The notes: generated from the sequence alone by a model not told the origin. DNA of 64,000 bases from Alteribacillus bidgolensis (GCF_002886255.1 NZ_KZ614149.1:1860001-1924000); one strand, 5' to 3'; shown: positions 8,147 through 17,257, numbered from the stretch's first letter. Program-made: numbers and translations.

Positions 8147-8920
8147 CTACCCAAAGCGTCCGGTAATATATTCTTCGGTACGATGATCATTCGGCTGCGA
8201 AAAAATCATATCTGTATTATCCATTTCAATTAATTCTCCCATTAAGAAAAACGCTGTTTTATCAGAAATTCGTGCGGCTTGCTGCATATTATGAGTAACA
8301 ATTACGATCGTATATTTTTCTTTTAATTTTTCAATTAATTCCTCTACTTTCACTGTAGAAATGGGATCAAGGGCAGAAGTTGGTTCATCCATTAACACAA
8401 CTTTTGGTTCTGTTGCAAGAGTTCTCGCTATACATAATCGTTGTTGCTGTCCACCAGAAAGTCCCATCGCATTCATATCTAGTCTGTCTTTTACTTCGTC
8501 CCACAAAAACGCATCTTTTAAGCTGCGTTCTACGATTTCATTTAGTTTTGATTTTTTCCGAATACCATGAATTCTCGGGCCATATGCTACATTTTCGAAT
8601 ATCGTTTTTGGAAAAGGGTTAGGCTTTTGGAAAACCATACCTACCTTTTTTCGAAGTTCGATTAAATCCGGTTTATCTTTTATAAGATTTTCTTGTTCAT
8701 AACTTATTTCTCCTGTCATTTTTACCGACGGCACCATATTTATCATTAGATTCAAGGTTTTAATAAAAGTTGATTTTCCGCAGCCAGAAGGTCCTATAAT
8801 AGCAGTGACCTCTTTTTCTAGAATATCCATATGAATGTTAGATAAGGCGTGGTGTTCTCCATACCAAAGGTTTAAATCTTTTACTGAATAGGCTGCTGGT
8901 ACTGCAGTTGTTTGACTCAT
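8147..8920 (-). CDS. pstB: PstB phosphate ABC transporter ATPase, second copy
   Basis: A 257-residue ABC ATPase with Walker A GPSGCGKST, the Q-loop FQKPNPFP, ABC signature LSGGQQQR and Walker B VVLMDEP. ATG 8920 was chosen over the far upstream ATG (9019) because GGAAGGTG is positioned before it and the longer frame would overlap the preceding gene with a non-homologous extension. It lies 16 bases after a second pstB; the two share most of their sequence but are clearly diverged, like PstBA and PstBB of B. subtilis, suggesting an old tandem duplication. Confidence 0.92.
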   Translation of the reverse strand: MSQTTAVPAAYSVKDLNLWYGEHHALSNIHMDILEKEVTAIIGPSGCGKSTFIKTLNLMINMVPSVKMTGEISYEQENLIKDKPDLIELRKKVGMVFQKPNPFPKTIFENVAYGPRIHGIRKKSKLNEIVERSLKDAFLWDEVKDRLDMNAMGLSGGQQQRLCIARTLATEPKVVLMDEPTSALDPISTVKVEELIEKLKEKYTIVIVTHNMQQAARISDKTAFFLMGELIEMDNTDMIFSQPNDHRTEEYITGRFG

Positions 8921-8936
8921 CACTATACACCTTCCT

Positions 8937-9782
8937 TTAACCGAAACGGCCAGAAATATAATCTTCCGTTTCTTTTTTAGCAGGATTCGTAAATAATTCA
9001 TCAGTATGGTCATATTCAACCAAACGGCCGTTAAGAAAAAACGCTGTTTTATCAGAAACTCGTGCGGCTTGCTGCATATTATGAGTTACGATTACAATGG
9101 TATGGTTTTCTTTTAGTTCATTGATTAATTCTTCTATTTTTGCAGTAGAAATAGGATCAAGAGCCGAAGCCGGCTCGTCCAGTAAAAGAACATTTGGATC
9201 CATAGCTAGCGTTCTTGCGATACAAAGACGCTGCTGCTGGCCGCCGGATAATGACAAAGCAGACGTATGGAGCCGGTCTTTTACTTCATCCCATAATGCT
9301 GCTTTCTTTAGACTTTCTTCAACTTTTTGATTTAGAAGGCTTTTTTTCTTAATGCCATGTAATTTTAAAGCATGAGTAATGTTTTCATAGATAGACTTTG
9401 GAAATGGGTTCGGTTTTTGAAAAACCATGCCAATTTCATTACGAAGAGCGGTTACATCAATATTATCGGCAACCAGATTAACTCCCTCGTAATACATTTC
9501 CCCTTTGGTTCTGCTGATCGGAATAAGGTCATTCATGCGGTTTACACTTCTTAAAAACGTCGACTTACCACAGCCGGATGGACCGATAAGCGCGGTTACA
9601 GACTGCTCTGGAATCTCAAAACTAACGTGCTGAACAGCGTGATTGTCTGCATAGTAAATGTTTAAATCATGAATATCGAGTATAGTCGGTTTAGTTACCG
9701 GCTGCTGTCCTGTTTTTTCAGTTACTGGCGCTTGAACCGCTGCTTTTTTCTCTATCCCCTTTTCTTGTAGAACGGTTGTCAT
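8937..9782 (-). CDS. pstB: PstB phosphate ABC transporter ATPase, first copy
   Basis: A 281-residue ATPase of the phosphate importer: Walker A GPSGCGKST, FQKPNPFP, LSGGQQQR and LLLDEP are all intact. It has an N-terminal extension of about 30 residues, rich in Ala, Gln and Thr, that the second copy lacks. CAGGAGG precedes ATG 9782. It energises PstC-PstA and is followed by a second pstB; both may pair with the same permease subunits. Confidence 0.93.
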   Translation of the reverse strand: MTTVLQEKGIEKKAAVQAPVTEKTGQQPVTKPTILDIHDLNIYYADNHAVQHVSFEIPEQSVTALIGPSGCGKSTFLRSVNRMNDLIPISRTKGEMYYEGVNLVADNIDVTALRNEIGMVFQKPNPFPKSIYENITHALKLHGIKKKSLLNQKVEESLKKAALWDEVKDRLHTSALSLSGGQQQRLCIARTLAMDPNVLLLDEPASALDPISTAKIEELINELKENHTIVIVTHNMQQAARVSDKTAFFLNGRLVEYDHTDELFTNPAKKETEDYISGRFG

Positions 9783-9800
9783 TTAAAGACCTCCTGAAAA

Positions 9801-10688
9801 CTATTTTTGAGCTGTCATTTTCTTATAAATATAAGAGCCTGCTATACGTGCAATTAGATTAAAAAGCAATACAGACAGGACAAGAACGGCAGAAGCCCCA
9901 TCCGCCACTTCTCTAATATCAGGAATCAGCCCCTGCGTGTTTACTTTCCAAATGTGAACTGCTAAGGTTTCGGCCGGCCTAAAAATGTTTAAAGGCGAGC
10001 TCTCTGAAAATGGATTCCAGGTGCCCCAATCCAATCTTGGAGTCGTAAGTCCTGCTGTATATAAAAGTGCAGCTGCTTCTCCAAACACTCGGCCAGATGC
10101 CAAAATAGCTCCGGTCAATATAGCTGGAAAGGAGGCTGGCAAAAGAACTGTTCGAATCGTTTCAATGTGGGTAATCCCTAAAGCAAGACTTGCTTCTTTT
10201 TGTTCTTTTGGCACAGACCGAATCGCATCTTCACAAACACGTACCATCACAGGCAGATTAAAGACAGTTAGAGCAAAAGCCCCGCCTATAATTGTATATC
10301 CCCAACCTGTAAGATTTACAAACGCAAGTAAACCAAACATACCAATTACGATAGAAGGAAGAGAAGCCAGCACTTCAATACAGCTTCTTATAAATTCTGT
10401 TACCCTTCCTGGCTTAGCATACTCCGCCATATAAATTCCGCCGCCAAGCCCAAGTGGCACAGTAAAGAGCATTGTAAGAAATAAGATATAAAATGAATTA
10501 AATAACTGCGGTCCTACTCCGCCACCTGCTTGAAAGGAACTTGGAGGAGAGGTCAAAAAGTCAAATGTGAGTTTTGGAAACCCATGAAATACAATATATC
10601 CGAGTAGTCCAGCTAACACCGTCACTATGATAGCTGCCATTGAAACAAATACTGCGGTTGCTAGTTTATCTGTCATTTTTGCATTCAT
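9801..10688 (-). CDS. pstA: PstA phosphate ABC transporter permease
   Basis: A 295-residue permease with about six hydrophobic segments and the binding-protein-dependent transport loop (EAALLYTAG; EASLALGITHIETI). ATG 10688 was preferred to the upstream GTG because AGGAGG lies 8 bases before it, inside the end of pstC. The pstC stop and the pstA start overlap by one base (TAATG), which suggests translational coupling. It forms the phosphate channel with PstC. Confidence 0.93.
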   Translation of the reverse strand: MNAKMTDKLATAVFVSMAAIIVTVLAGLLGYIVFHGFPKLTFDFLTSPPSSFQAGGGVGPQLFNSFYILFLTMLFTVPLGLGGGIYMAEYAKPGRVTEFIRSCIEVLASLPSIVIGMFGLLAFVNLTGWGYTIIGGAFALTVFNLPVMVRVCEDAIRSVPKEQKEASLALGITHIETIRTVLLPASFPAILTGAILASGRVFGEAAALLYTAGLTTPRLDWGTWNPFSESSPLNIFRPAETLAVHIWKVNTQGLIPDIREVADGASAVLVLSVLLFNLIARIAGSYIYKKMTAQK

Positions 10689-11611
10689 TATATTTTCCTC
10701 CTGCTCGACAAATAGCGAATGATGATAATAAACACATAAGACATGATGAGTAATATCAAGCCAAGAGACCATAATACATTATTATCCAAGCTGCCAAAGG
10801 TAGTGTGTCCAATATTTAGTGTTATGATTGTAGTTAGTGTTCCTGTTGATTCTACTAAAGAAGAAGCAATATCTCTCGAGTTTCCTATTACCATTTGAAC
10901 GGCCAGTGCCTCACCAAATGCTCTTGCCATTCCAAGCACAACTGCTGTCAAAAGAACTGGTGATGCTGCTGGAACAAGTACACGATAGATCGTCTGCCAA
11001 CGCGTAGCCCCTACTGCATAAGAAGATTCTCTTAACCCACCAGGCAGGGAACGCATCGCATCCGTTGAGATACTGGTGATTGTAGGCAAAATCATAATGG
11101 AAAGGACAACCGTGCCGGCAAGCAGGCCAAATCCTTGTCCTCCTACATTTTCTCTAATAAAAGGAACAACCACTGTCAGCCCGATGAACCCATAAACCAC
11201 GGATGGAATTCCAACAAGTAGCTCCACTACTGGCTGCAGGATTCTCTGACCCCAGGAAGGAGCAATTTCTGTCATAAAGATGGCTGCACCAATCCCAAGC
11301 GGTGCAGCAATCAAAGCCGATAGAACTGTTACTGCAAACGAACCAAAAATAAAAGGCAGGGCGCCAAACTTTTCATTGCTAGGACTCCACTCCGTACTGC
11401 TTATAAACTCAATAGGACTTACACCATTTACTACAAAGGATTGCAATCCTTTACTTACTAAAAACAACGTTATTGCAATTGTCGCTAAAATAATTAACAA
11501 AGCTGTTCCTAAGATGACTGCTTTTCCTCGGCGTTCTTTTTTCACTGAGGATGATTTTTTGTTAATTACTAAACGGTCTTTTGCTGCTTGCTCCCTTTCA
11601 ATCCATTCCAT
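10688..11611 (-). CDS. pstC: PstC phosphate ABC transporter permease
   Basis: A 307-residue inner-membrane permease with a basic cytoplasmic N-terminus (about residues 1-30) and about six membrane segments. The permease loop with EALAVQMVIGNS is characteristic of PstC. AAGGGGG lies 10 bases before the ATG. It sits between pstS and pstA and would be expressed with them when phosphate is scarce. Confidence 0.93.
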   Translation of the reverse strand: MEWIEREQAAKDRLVINKKSSSVKKERRGKAVILGTALLIILATIAITLFLVSKGLQSFVVNGVSPIEFISSTEWSPSNEKFGALPFIFGSFAVTVLSALIAAPLGIGAAIFMTEIAPSWGQRILQPVVELLVGIPSVVYGFIGLTVVVPFIRENVGGQGFGLLAGTVVLSIMILPTITSISTDAMRSLPGGLRESSYAVGATRWQTIYRVLVPAASPVLLTAVVLGMARAFGEALAVQMVIGNSRDIASSLVESTGTLTTIITLNIGHTTFGSLDNNVLWSLGLILLIMSYVFIIIIRYLSSRRKI

Positions 11612-11642
11612 GTTAATATCCCCCTTGAAAATACAAAGGAAC

Positions 11643-11671
11643 AGGGTAAACCTTTATTTCAGGTTCACCCT
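11643..11671 (-). promoter_or_regulatory. Intercistronic hairpin between pstS and pstC
   Basis: AGGGTGAACC pairs with GGTTTACCCT (one G-T pair) around a 9-base loop, and no T-run follows. Such a hairpin after pstS would protect the 3' end of a pstS message and keep the binding protein more abundant than the permease; this role is inferred. Confidence 0.6.
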
Positions 11672-11699
11672 CCTCGTTTTTAACTGTTCCCATGTACGA

Positions 11700-12707
11700 T
11701 TATTCTTCGATTTCACTGATTTCCCCTTCAACATTACGCTCTACTTGCATGTTGGTGGAGGAAATATAACCCATTTCAGGTACTAATTCTTCTTGCACTT
11801 GGTCACTCAACATATAATCGATAAAGTCCTCAGTAAGACCTTCCGGTTCACCATTTGTATAAGAATGCTGGTAAGCCCAAATTGGGAAGTCACCACTTTG
11901 TACATTTTCGTCTGTTGGCTCGACGCCGTCTAATTTCACAGGAGTCACAGACTCATCATCTTCAAAGTAAGAGAAAGCTAGATATCCAATTGCGCCTTCT
12001 GTTTCTGAAACAATTTTCTTTACTGTGTTAGAAGAATCTTCAGTAATACCTTCTGCCGGCTCTTCTCCATCAAGGCCATATTTTACGAATGTCGCACGAG
12101 TTCCGGAAGAATCCGGGCGATTTACCAATGTGATGTCTACATCTTCTCCGCCTAGTTCAGACCAGTTGGTGATCTCACCGGTAAATACATCTTTAAGCTC
12201 GTCCATTGTAAGGTCTTCTACCCCGGCTTCCGGGTTGATCGCTGCCGTCATTCCGACAACTGCTATTTGATGATCCACTAAGTCCTCAGCAGGAATGCCG
12301 TCTTTTTCTTCTGCAAACACATCTGAGTTTCCGATATCTACAGAGCCTTCTCCTATCTGACTTAGGCCTGTCCCGCTTCCACCTGCTTGTACCTGGATGC
12401 TTGCATCAGGATTTTCAGCCATATATTGTTCAGCTGATGCTGCTACAAGCGGCTGCATAGCACTTGAACCTGAAACAGTAATAGAGCCAGATTCACCATC
12501 AGCAGCTTCTTCCTCAGAGCCAGATTCACCATCAGCAGCTTCTTCCTCAGAGCCAGATTCACCATCAGCAGCTTCTTCCTCATTTGTATTTTCGTTGTTT
12601 GTGTCTTCTGAACCCCCATTAGCGTCTTCTTCTCCACCGCCACACGCTGCCATGACTACCATCAATGCAGCTAATGCTATTAGCATTAAAACCTTTTTCA
12701 TGCTCAC
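11700..12707 (-). CDS. pstS: PstS phosphate-binding lipoprotein
   Basis: A 335-residue lipoprotein that captures phosphate outside the cell. The signal peptide ends in a lipobox (VMAAC), and phosphate-binding motifs such as GSSAMQPL, GSGTG and RPDSSGTR are present. Between the lipid anchor and the folded domain lies an acidic linker with three perfect copies of EEEAADGESGS, encoded by three identical 33-base units (12484-12582). The start is placed at GTG 12707 because GGAGG lies 8 bases upstream; ATG 12701 would remove only two residues. It heads the pst-phoU operon behind predicted PhoP boxes. Confidence 0.92.
   Translation of the reverse strand: MSMKKVLMLIALAALMVVMAACGGGEEDANGGSEDTNNENTNEEEAADGESGSEEEAADGESGSEEEAADGESGSITVSGSSAMQPLVAASAEQYMAENPDASIQVQAGGSGTGLSQIGEGSVDIGNSDVFAEEKDGIPAEDLVDHQIAVVGMTAAINPEAGVEDLTMDELKDVFTGEITNWSELGGEDVDITLVNRPDSSGTRATFVKYGLDGEEPAEGITEDSSNTVKKIVSETEGAIGYLAFSYFEDDESVTPVKLDGVEPTDENVQSGDFPIWAYQHSYTNGEPEGLTEDFIDYMLSDQVQEELVPEMGYISSTNMQVERNVEGEISEIEE
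12484..12582. repeat. Three perfect 33-bp tandem repeats inside pstS
   Basis: Units at 12484-12516, 12517-12549 and 12550-12582 are identical at the DNA level and encode the 11-residue acidic unit EEEAADGESGS. The lack of synonymous differences points to recent expansion or frequent slippage. Confidence 0.95.
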
Positions 12708-12780
12708 AAGCACTTCCTCCTCTTTCTCTTTAGGTTAGTAGATTTATATGGAGGATGATTCCCCCCCACTCACAATTGCT

Positions 12781-12834
12781 AGTATAAAAGAGTTTTATTA
12801 AGGAGACATGGTGCTTGTGTAAAGATTATGTAAA
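12781..12834 (-). promoter_or_regulatory. PhoP-type direct repeats and promoter of the pst operon
   Basis: On the minus strand TTTACA occurs twice with an 11-base period (12834-12829 and 12823-12818), matching the PhoP box TTWACA with 5-base spacing. About 31 bases downstream is a TATACT -10 element (12786-12781). This agrees with induction by phosphate starvation. The remaining 12835-13143 is AT-rich with no gene; a degenerate stretch near 13070-13100 faintly recalls the dispersed repeat core. Confidence 0.6.
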
Positions 12835-13143
12835 TATATTTTGATTTTTATTAAGTTTACATGGAAAATTTATCAATTTAATAACATATGTTAGAAAAAG
12901 GTAAATACATACGGAACTTCACTCAAACGGTTCTGTTTTTTTCATTCTGTTTCTGTCGTGACCATTTTAGACATTAAAATGCCCCCCTGCAGGAAGACGA
13001 TTCTAATGTTTAATCAGTCTTTCTACAGGAGAGCATATGACCTATTGAAGTGGTTTAATTAATAGAAAGCTCGCCTAACCGCCGAGACTTTTATAGTAAC
13101 ATTATAGTTTTAATAATACTTACTTTATAAAATTTCTAGTTTA

Positions 13144-13884
13144 TTAAAGTGTTATCGTCCAGCCTGACTTTGCAGTTTCTACTGATATTCCTGGACACTC
13201 TGCCTGGGCTTCTTTAACCAGTCTGCTGTGATCCCCAAAATGAGGAAGGTGTGTTAAAAGAAGAGCAGGTACTTCCGCTAATCTCGCCAACCCTCCAGCT
13301 TCGACACTGTTCATATGCCCAGCCGGCGCCCCGTCTTGTCCTTTATACAAACTGCATTCTGCTATCATTAATTGAGACCCTTTAGCTGCTTCTGCCAATT
13401 CCGGCATATAACCGGTATCAGCTGTATAAAAAAGTGTTGATCCGCCAGCTTCAATTTTCATCGCATAACAAGCAGCTGGATGAGTCGTTTTATAAAAAGA
13501 GAATATAAAGGGCCCCAATTCGAGTTGGTCATTTGGGGTATAAGCATTAGCATTAACAACATCTTTAAAAGAAAGTTTTTTAAAACCTTCTGCATCTTCC
13601 TGATGTCCATATATGCCAAAAGGCTTTACACCTTTGTTCGATATGTAAGGCTGCAGTAAACGAAAATAATGCAAGGCGCCAATATCTCCTATATGATCAT
13701 TATGATAATGAGAAATAACTACAGCATCTAGTTCATCTAGGTTGCAATAATGTTGAAGCTGGGAAACAACCCCGCTTCCACAGTCAATCAGTACACGATA
13801 ATTGTTATGTTCCACTAAGTAGCCGGAAGCTGCTTCTCCTTTTTGTGGAAATGCATGCCAGTACCCTACCACCGTTACTTTCAT
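13144..13884 (-). CDS. yhfI: YhfI-like metallo-beta-lactamase-fold hydrolase
   Basis: A 246-residue MBL-fold protein of the ribonuclease Z-like branch, with the metal motif SHYHNDHIGD and further ligands in DTGYMPE and THLPHFGD. The N-terminus (MKVTVVGYWHAFP...ATSGYL-like) and size match B. subtilis YhfI. ATG 13884 has CAGGAGG 8 bases upstream; the longer frame has none. The substrate is unknown. It is cytoplasmic (no signal peptide) and lies on the same strand as the ligase gene upstream, with a probable terminator between them. Confidence 0.85.
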   Translation of the reverse strand: MKVTVVGYWHAFPQKGEAASGYLVEHNNYRVLIDCGSGVVSQLQHYCNLDELDAVVISHYHNDHIGDIGALHYFRLLQPYISNKGVKPFGIYGHQEDAEGFKKLSFKDVVNANAYTPNDQLELGPFIFSFYKTTHPAACYAMKIEAGGSTLFYTADTGYMPELAEAAKGSQLMIAECSLYKGQDGAPAGHMNSVEAGGLARLAEVPALLLTHLPHFGDHSRLVKEAQAECPGISVETAKSGWTITL

Positions 13885-13956
13885 TCCATAACCTCCTGGA
13901 TTTTCTGAATAAACATATTTATACATATCCATTGAAACAAATGACCGCTTCTTTTT

Positions 13957-13997
13957 AAATCCCCCCTAACATTAGAAACCGTTTAAAGGAGGGATTT
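13957..13997 (-). terminator. Probable terminator of the acetoacetate-CoA ligase transcript
   Basis: AAATCCCTCC pairs with GGGGGGATTT (one mismatch) on the minus strand around a 21-base loop, followed by a short A/T-rich tract. The large loop makes this a moderate call. Confidence 0.45.
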
Positions 13998-14010
13998 GTA
14001 TTTTTCGTTA

Positions 14011-15990
14011 TTAATTAATATTTTTTGCGAGATCGATAAAATAGTCCAGCGCTTTCTTATTACCGACAGAATCAATGTTTACTGCTTTTTCAAAAGGAAC
14101 ATCCATTAATATTTTTTTAATTGGAACTTCAAGTTTTTTTCCATTCAATGTTCTTGGAACTTCTTGAATTTCATAAATGTCGTTTGGAATGTGTCTTGGA
14201 GAACAAGTCTCTTTAATTTGTTTATTTATTTTATTTTTAAGTGTGTCATCAAGGTTTATTCCTTTTTCTAAGACGACAAAAAGCGGCATAAAATCCTTGC
14301 CGTTGTGGTTACTTACATCTACAATAAGGCTGTCTGTCACCCCTTTGATGCTTTCGACCGCACTGTATATTTCACTTGTTCCCATTCTAATGCCGCCCCG
14401 GTTGATGGTCGAATCAGACCGTCCGTAAATCTGGCAGCTTCCGTCTTGATTTATTTTAATCCAATCCCCGTGCCTCCATACACCGGTATACGTAGAAAAA
14501 TAACTGTCCAAATACCTTTCATTTCCTTCATCGTTCCAAAAATACAAAGGCATAGAAGGCATTGGTTCGCTAATAACGAGTTCTCCAACTTCATCTGTTA
14601 TCGGGGTTCCTTTTTCATCATAAGCTTCCACTTTTGAACCTAATGCACGGCATTGAATATTCCCAGCATGAACTGGGTGAAAAGGCGAACCCGTTACAAA
14701 TGCTGAACAAACATCGGTCCCCCCGCTTATAGAAAAAAGCCATAAATCTGATTTCACATTTTCATAAACCCACTGAAAGCCTTCAGGAGGGAGAGGTGAA
14801 CCTGTAGAACCGATACTCATTAATTTATCTAAGTTAAATTGTTCTTTTGGCTTCAGACCATTTTTTCTGCAAGCAAGTAAAAAACTTGCACTTGTGCCTA
14901 ATACTTTCATCTCTGTGTCCTCTGCAAATTTCCATACCGTATCTAAACTTGGATATCCTGGATTACCATCATACAGCAGGATCGTCGATTGGTTCAAAAG
15001 ACCGCCCACTAATAAGTTCCACATCATCCAGCCTGTCGTAGTAAACCAGAAAAAACGATCCCCTTTATGAAGGTCCATATGAAGTACTAATTGTTTTAGA
15101 TGTTCAATGATGATCCCGCCCTGGCCCTGAACAATTGCTTTAGGAAGGCCGGTCGTGCCTGAAGAATATAGAACCCACAACGGATGGTCAAACGGTACAG
15201 CTTCATAAGTAAGTGAGGCATTTTTATGTTCTGCCATAAACTGCTTCCACAGTACTGCTTCATGTAATGTATCAGCATCCGGATTTTCTTGTAAGTAAGG
15301 CAGTAAAATCGTTTTTTCTAAGGCTGGGATACCATTCTGTATTTCTTTTACAGTAGACATGCGGTCAAAATCTTTTCCGCCGTACCGATACCCATCAACC
15401 GTAATCAACACTTTAGGTTCAATTTGCTTAAACCGATCAATAACCGTCGGACTCCCAAAATCCGGGGAACAACTAGACCATACCGCACCAATGCTTGCAC
15501 AGGCTAAAAACGCAACAACCGTTTCTGTTATATTTGGCATATAAGCAACTACCCTGTCGCCAGATTTCACACCAGCGGATTTTAGCCCGGAAGCAAAAGA
15601 AGCGGTTTTATCGTATAACTCTTGCCACGTCATATGATCGAGCGGTCTGACTTCTGATTGCGAAATGATAGCGCTGTCATTGGGAGTAAAATGACGAAAA
15701 ACTTGTTCCGTATAATTTAATTTCGCTCCCTCAAACCATTTACTCCCTGGCATTTTCCGCTCATCTAGTACACGGGTGTATGAAGCAGAAGCTTTAATGT
15801 CAAAAAATTCCCATAATGATTCCCAAAAACGTTCGATATCTGTTACAGACCAATCCAGTAATTCTTCGTAACTTTTAAAATCTAGAGCTTTTTCTTTATA
15901 CAGCCAATTCATATAGTACTGCATGTTGGATTGTTTTTTCAAAGATGCTGGCGGCTCCCATAATAAAGCGCCTTCTTTTACTGGTGCCAT
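14011..15990 (-). CDS. Acetoacetate-CoA ligase
   Basis: A 659-residue member of the ANL adenylate-forming superfamily that activates acetoacetate to acetoacetyl-CoA with ATP. Length and motifs fit acetoacetyl-CoA synthetases rather than acetyl-CoA synthetase: the phosphate-binding loop YSSGTTGLPKAI, the unusual long N-terminal domain (MPGSKWFEGAKLNYTEQVF) and the catalytic-lysine end LNGKKLEVPIKKIL. ATG 15990 has GGGGAG 9 bases before it; upstream codons are low-complexity. It is preceded by an EthD-like gene on the same strand, perhaps a small ketone-body or branched-chain degradation unit. Confidence 0.88.
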   Translation of the reverse strand: MAPVKEGALLWEPPASLKKQSNMQYYMNWLYKEKALDFKSYEELLDWSVTDIERFWESLWEFFDIKASASYTRVLDERKMPGSKWFEGAKLNYTEQVFRHFTPNDSAIISQSEVRPLDHMTWQELYDKTASFASGLKSAGVKSGDRVVAYMPNITETVVAFLACASIGAVWSSCSPDFGSPTVIDRFKQIEPKVLITVDGYRYGGKDFDRMSTVKEIQNGIPALEKTILLPYLQENPDADTLHEAVLWKQFMAEHKNASLTYEAVPFDHPLWVLYSSGTTGLPKAIVQGQGGIIIEHLKQLVLHMDLHKGDRFFWFTTTGWMMWNLLVGGLLNQSTILLYDGNPGYPSLDTVWKFAEDTEMKVLGTSASFLLACRKNGLKPKEQFNLDKLMSIGSTGSPLPPEGFQWVYENVKSDLWLFSISGGTDVCSAFVTGSPFHPVHAGNIQCRALGSKVEAYDEKGTPITDEVGELVISEPMPSMPLYFWNDEGNERYLDSYFSTYTGVWRHGDWIKINQDGSCQIYGRSDSTINRGGIRMGTSEIYSAVESIKGVTDSLIVDVSNHNGKDFMPLFVVLEKGINLDDTLKNKINKQIKETCSPRHIPNDIYEIQEVPRTLNGKKLEVPIKKILMDVPFEKAVNIDSVGNKKALDYFIDLAKNIN

Positions 15991-16071
15991 TTTGAATTTC
16001 TCCCCTCTTTTTAAAAAAATAACTGTTTTACTCAATGTTTACATATTATTTTCGCAAAAATTTTCCCCCTT

Positions 16072-16434
16072 TTAAGAATCAAGATAAGAAAATTTTTCAT
16101 GTTCTTCTCCATACCACAACGAAGAATTTGAAAGATAGATAAAACGTCTTTCTTCCTCGAGCAATTCTTTTGCTGCTTTTTTTCCTTCAGAACCGCGGCG
16201 GCTCTCTTTAAGGTCTTCTAAACTTTCCCACCACAATTCAGCCACTCCATCAAATGATACGGAAACAGCACCTCGGGGCGAATCTTCAAGTACAGGAATT
16301 TGAGTATATTTTTTTATTCTAAGGGCTAAAGCGTGTTTATGTACAAGTGGAGCATGTGTTTCATGCCAGTATTGATTAAATTCTTGTCGCGATAAATGGG
16401 ACAGCTTTTTAACACAAAATGTCGTTTTCAGCAT
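16072..16434 (-). CDS. EthD domain-containing protein
   Basis: A 120-residue dimeric alpha/beta-barrel protein of the EthD type. The N-terminal signature KKLSHLSRQEFNQYWHETHAPLV with the conserved HxPLV-like end is clear. Members assist in catabolic pathways, often as small isomerase- or decarboxylase-like proteins, but the exact reaction here is unknown. It lies 81 bases upstream of the acetoacetate-CoA ligase start on the same strand. Confidence 0.8.
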   Translation of the reverse strand: MLKTTFCVKKLSHLSRQEFNQYWHETHAPLVHKHALALRIKKYTQIPVLEDSPRGAVSVSFDGVAELWWESLEDLKESRRGSEGKKAAKELLEEERRFIYLSNSSLWYGEEHEKFSYLDS

Positions 16435-16583
16435 AGGTTTCTCCCTTTTGATGGGTTTATTTCTTTTTGAAGGTCTTCAAGCAAGTGTTCTACATGTCTT
16501 TTCTACTTGCTTTGGTCCTTCACCGTTTCTATAACCGAAGAAAAAAGTAAAATAGCTATGTTTGCAGCACACATACCCAATGT

Positions 16584-16733
16584 CAGAAAAACTTAGCTTA
16601 CCGCCATGTAAAGGAAACCACCTAAAAACGCCACGTTCTGTGGCAACGGCGGCATTAGTACGTCCTGTACGTTGAAAGTCGTACTATTGCTTATACTTTG
16701 ATCCTTTAACAAAGTTAAACTTTCCTAAAGTAC
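16584..16733 (+). repeat. Dispersed intergenic repeat, copy R3 (long form)
   Basis: Starts CAGAAAAACTTAGCTTACCGCC and ends with CTTATACTTTGATCC, TTTAACAAAGTTAAAC and CCTAAAGTAC. The middle carries AGTACGTCCTGTACGTTGAA, related to the middle of R6. It lies where synteny beyond rpmA is lost. The remaining bases of 16435-16960 hold only AT-rich sequence and the next two elements. Confidence 0.8.
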
Positions 16734-16899
16734 AAAAAGAGTCATTATTGACAATCTGTATTTTATTGCAGAGCCTGTACTATATCATTATTCTTCACAG
16801 GTTTTTCGTTCTCCTTTCTTTTCTTAAATTTTTGTATTTTCACTCTAGTACTCTTCCTATCTTCTAATTCGCGACATTTTTCTCTTTTTTAACATTCTC

Positions 16900-16924
16900 T
16901 TTAGCAAAGTTAAACTTTGCTAAA
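16900..16924 (+). repeat. Palindromic half of the dispersed repeat
   Basis: TTTAGCAAAG and CTTTGCTAAA form a perfect 10-bp inverted repeat around TTAAA. It equals the right module of the dispersed repeat made fully symmetrical. Confidence 0.65.
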
Positions 16925-16925
16925 G

Positions 16926-16956
16926 TAAAAAACGCCCCATCGCAATGGGACGTTTT
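16926..16956 (-). terminator. Terminator after rpmA
   Basis: On the minus strand AACGTCCCAT pairs with ATGGGGCGTT (one G-T pair) around a 4-base loop, followed by TTTT. It ends the rplU-prp-rpmA transcript. Confidence 0.85.
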
Positions 16957-16960
16957 CTTC

Positions 16961-17245
16961 TTATGCTTCTTTTGGATATACGCTTACTTGCTTGCGCTTT
17001 TTACCAAGACGTTCGAACTTCACTACTCCGTCTACTTTAGAGAAGAGAGTGTCGTCTCCGCCTTTTCCTACGTTTTCTCCAGGATATACGCGAGTTCCGC
17101 GCTGGCGTACAAGAATAGAGCCGCCTGTTACGAACTGGCCATCTCCGCGCTTCGCACCAAGGCGCTTAGAAATGGAGTCACGGCCGTTCTTTGTACTACC
17201 AACCCCTTTTTTCTGAGCGAAAAATTGAAGGTTCAATTTCAACAT
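16961..17245 (-). CDS. rpmA: 50S ribosomal protein L27 (with cleaved N-terminal extension)
   Basis: A 94-residue L27 beginning MLKLNLQFFAQKKGVGSTKN. The LNLQFF extension is the Firmicute form removed by the Prp protease to expose the tail that reaches the peptidyl-transferase centre. ATG 17245 is preferred over the GTG at 17254, which lies inside the Shine-Dalgarno sequence AGGAGGTGA. The gene follows prp, its processing protease, in the usual rplU-prp-rpmA order. Confidence 0.96.
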   Translation of the reverse strand: MLKLNLQFFAQKKGVGSTKNGRDSISKRLGAKRGDGQFVTGGSILVRQRGTRVYPGENVGKGGDDTLFSKVDGVVKFERLGKKRKQVSVYPKEA

Positions 17246-17257
17246 CTGACTCACCTC

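Noticed and set aside
12484..12582. Three direct 33-bp repeats that could suggest a CRISPR array
   Set aside because: The units are contiguous with no spacers and lie in frame inside pstS.
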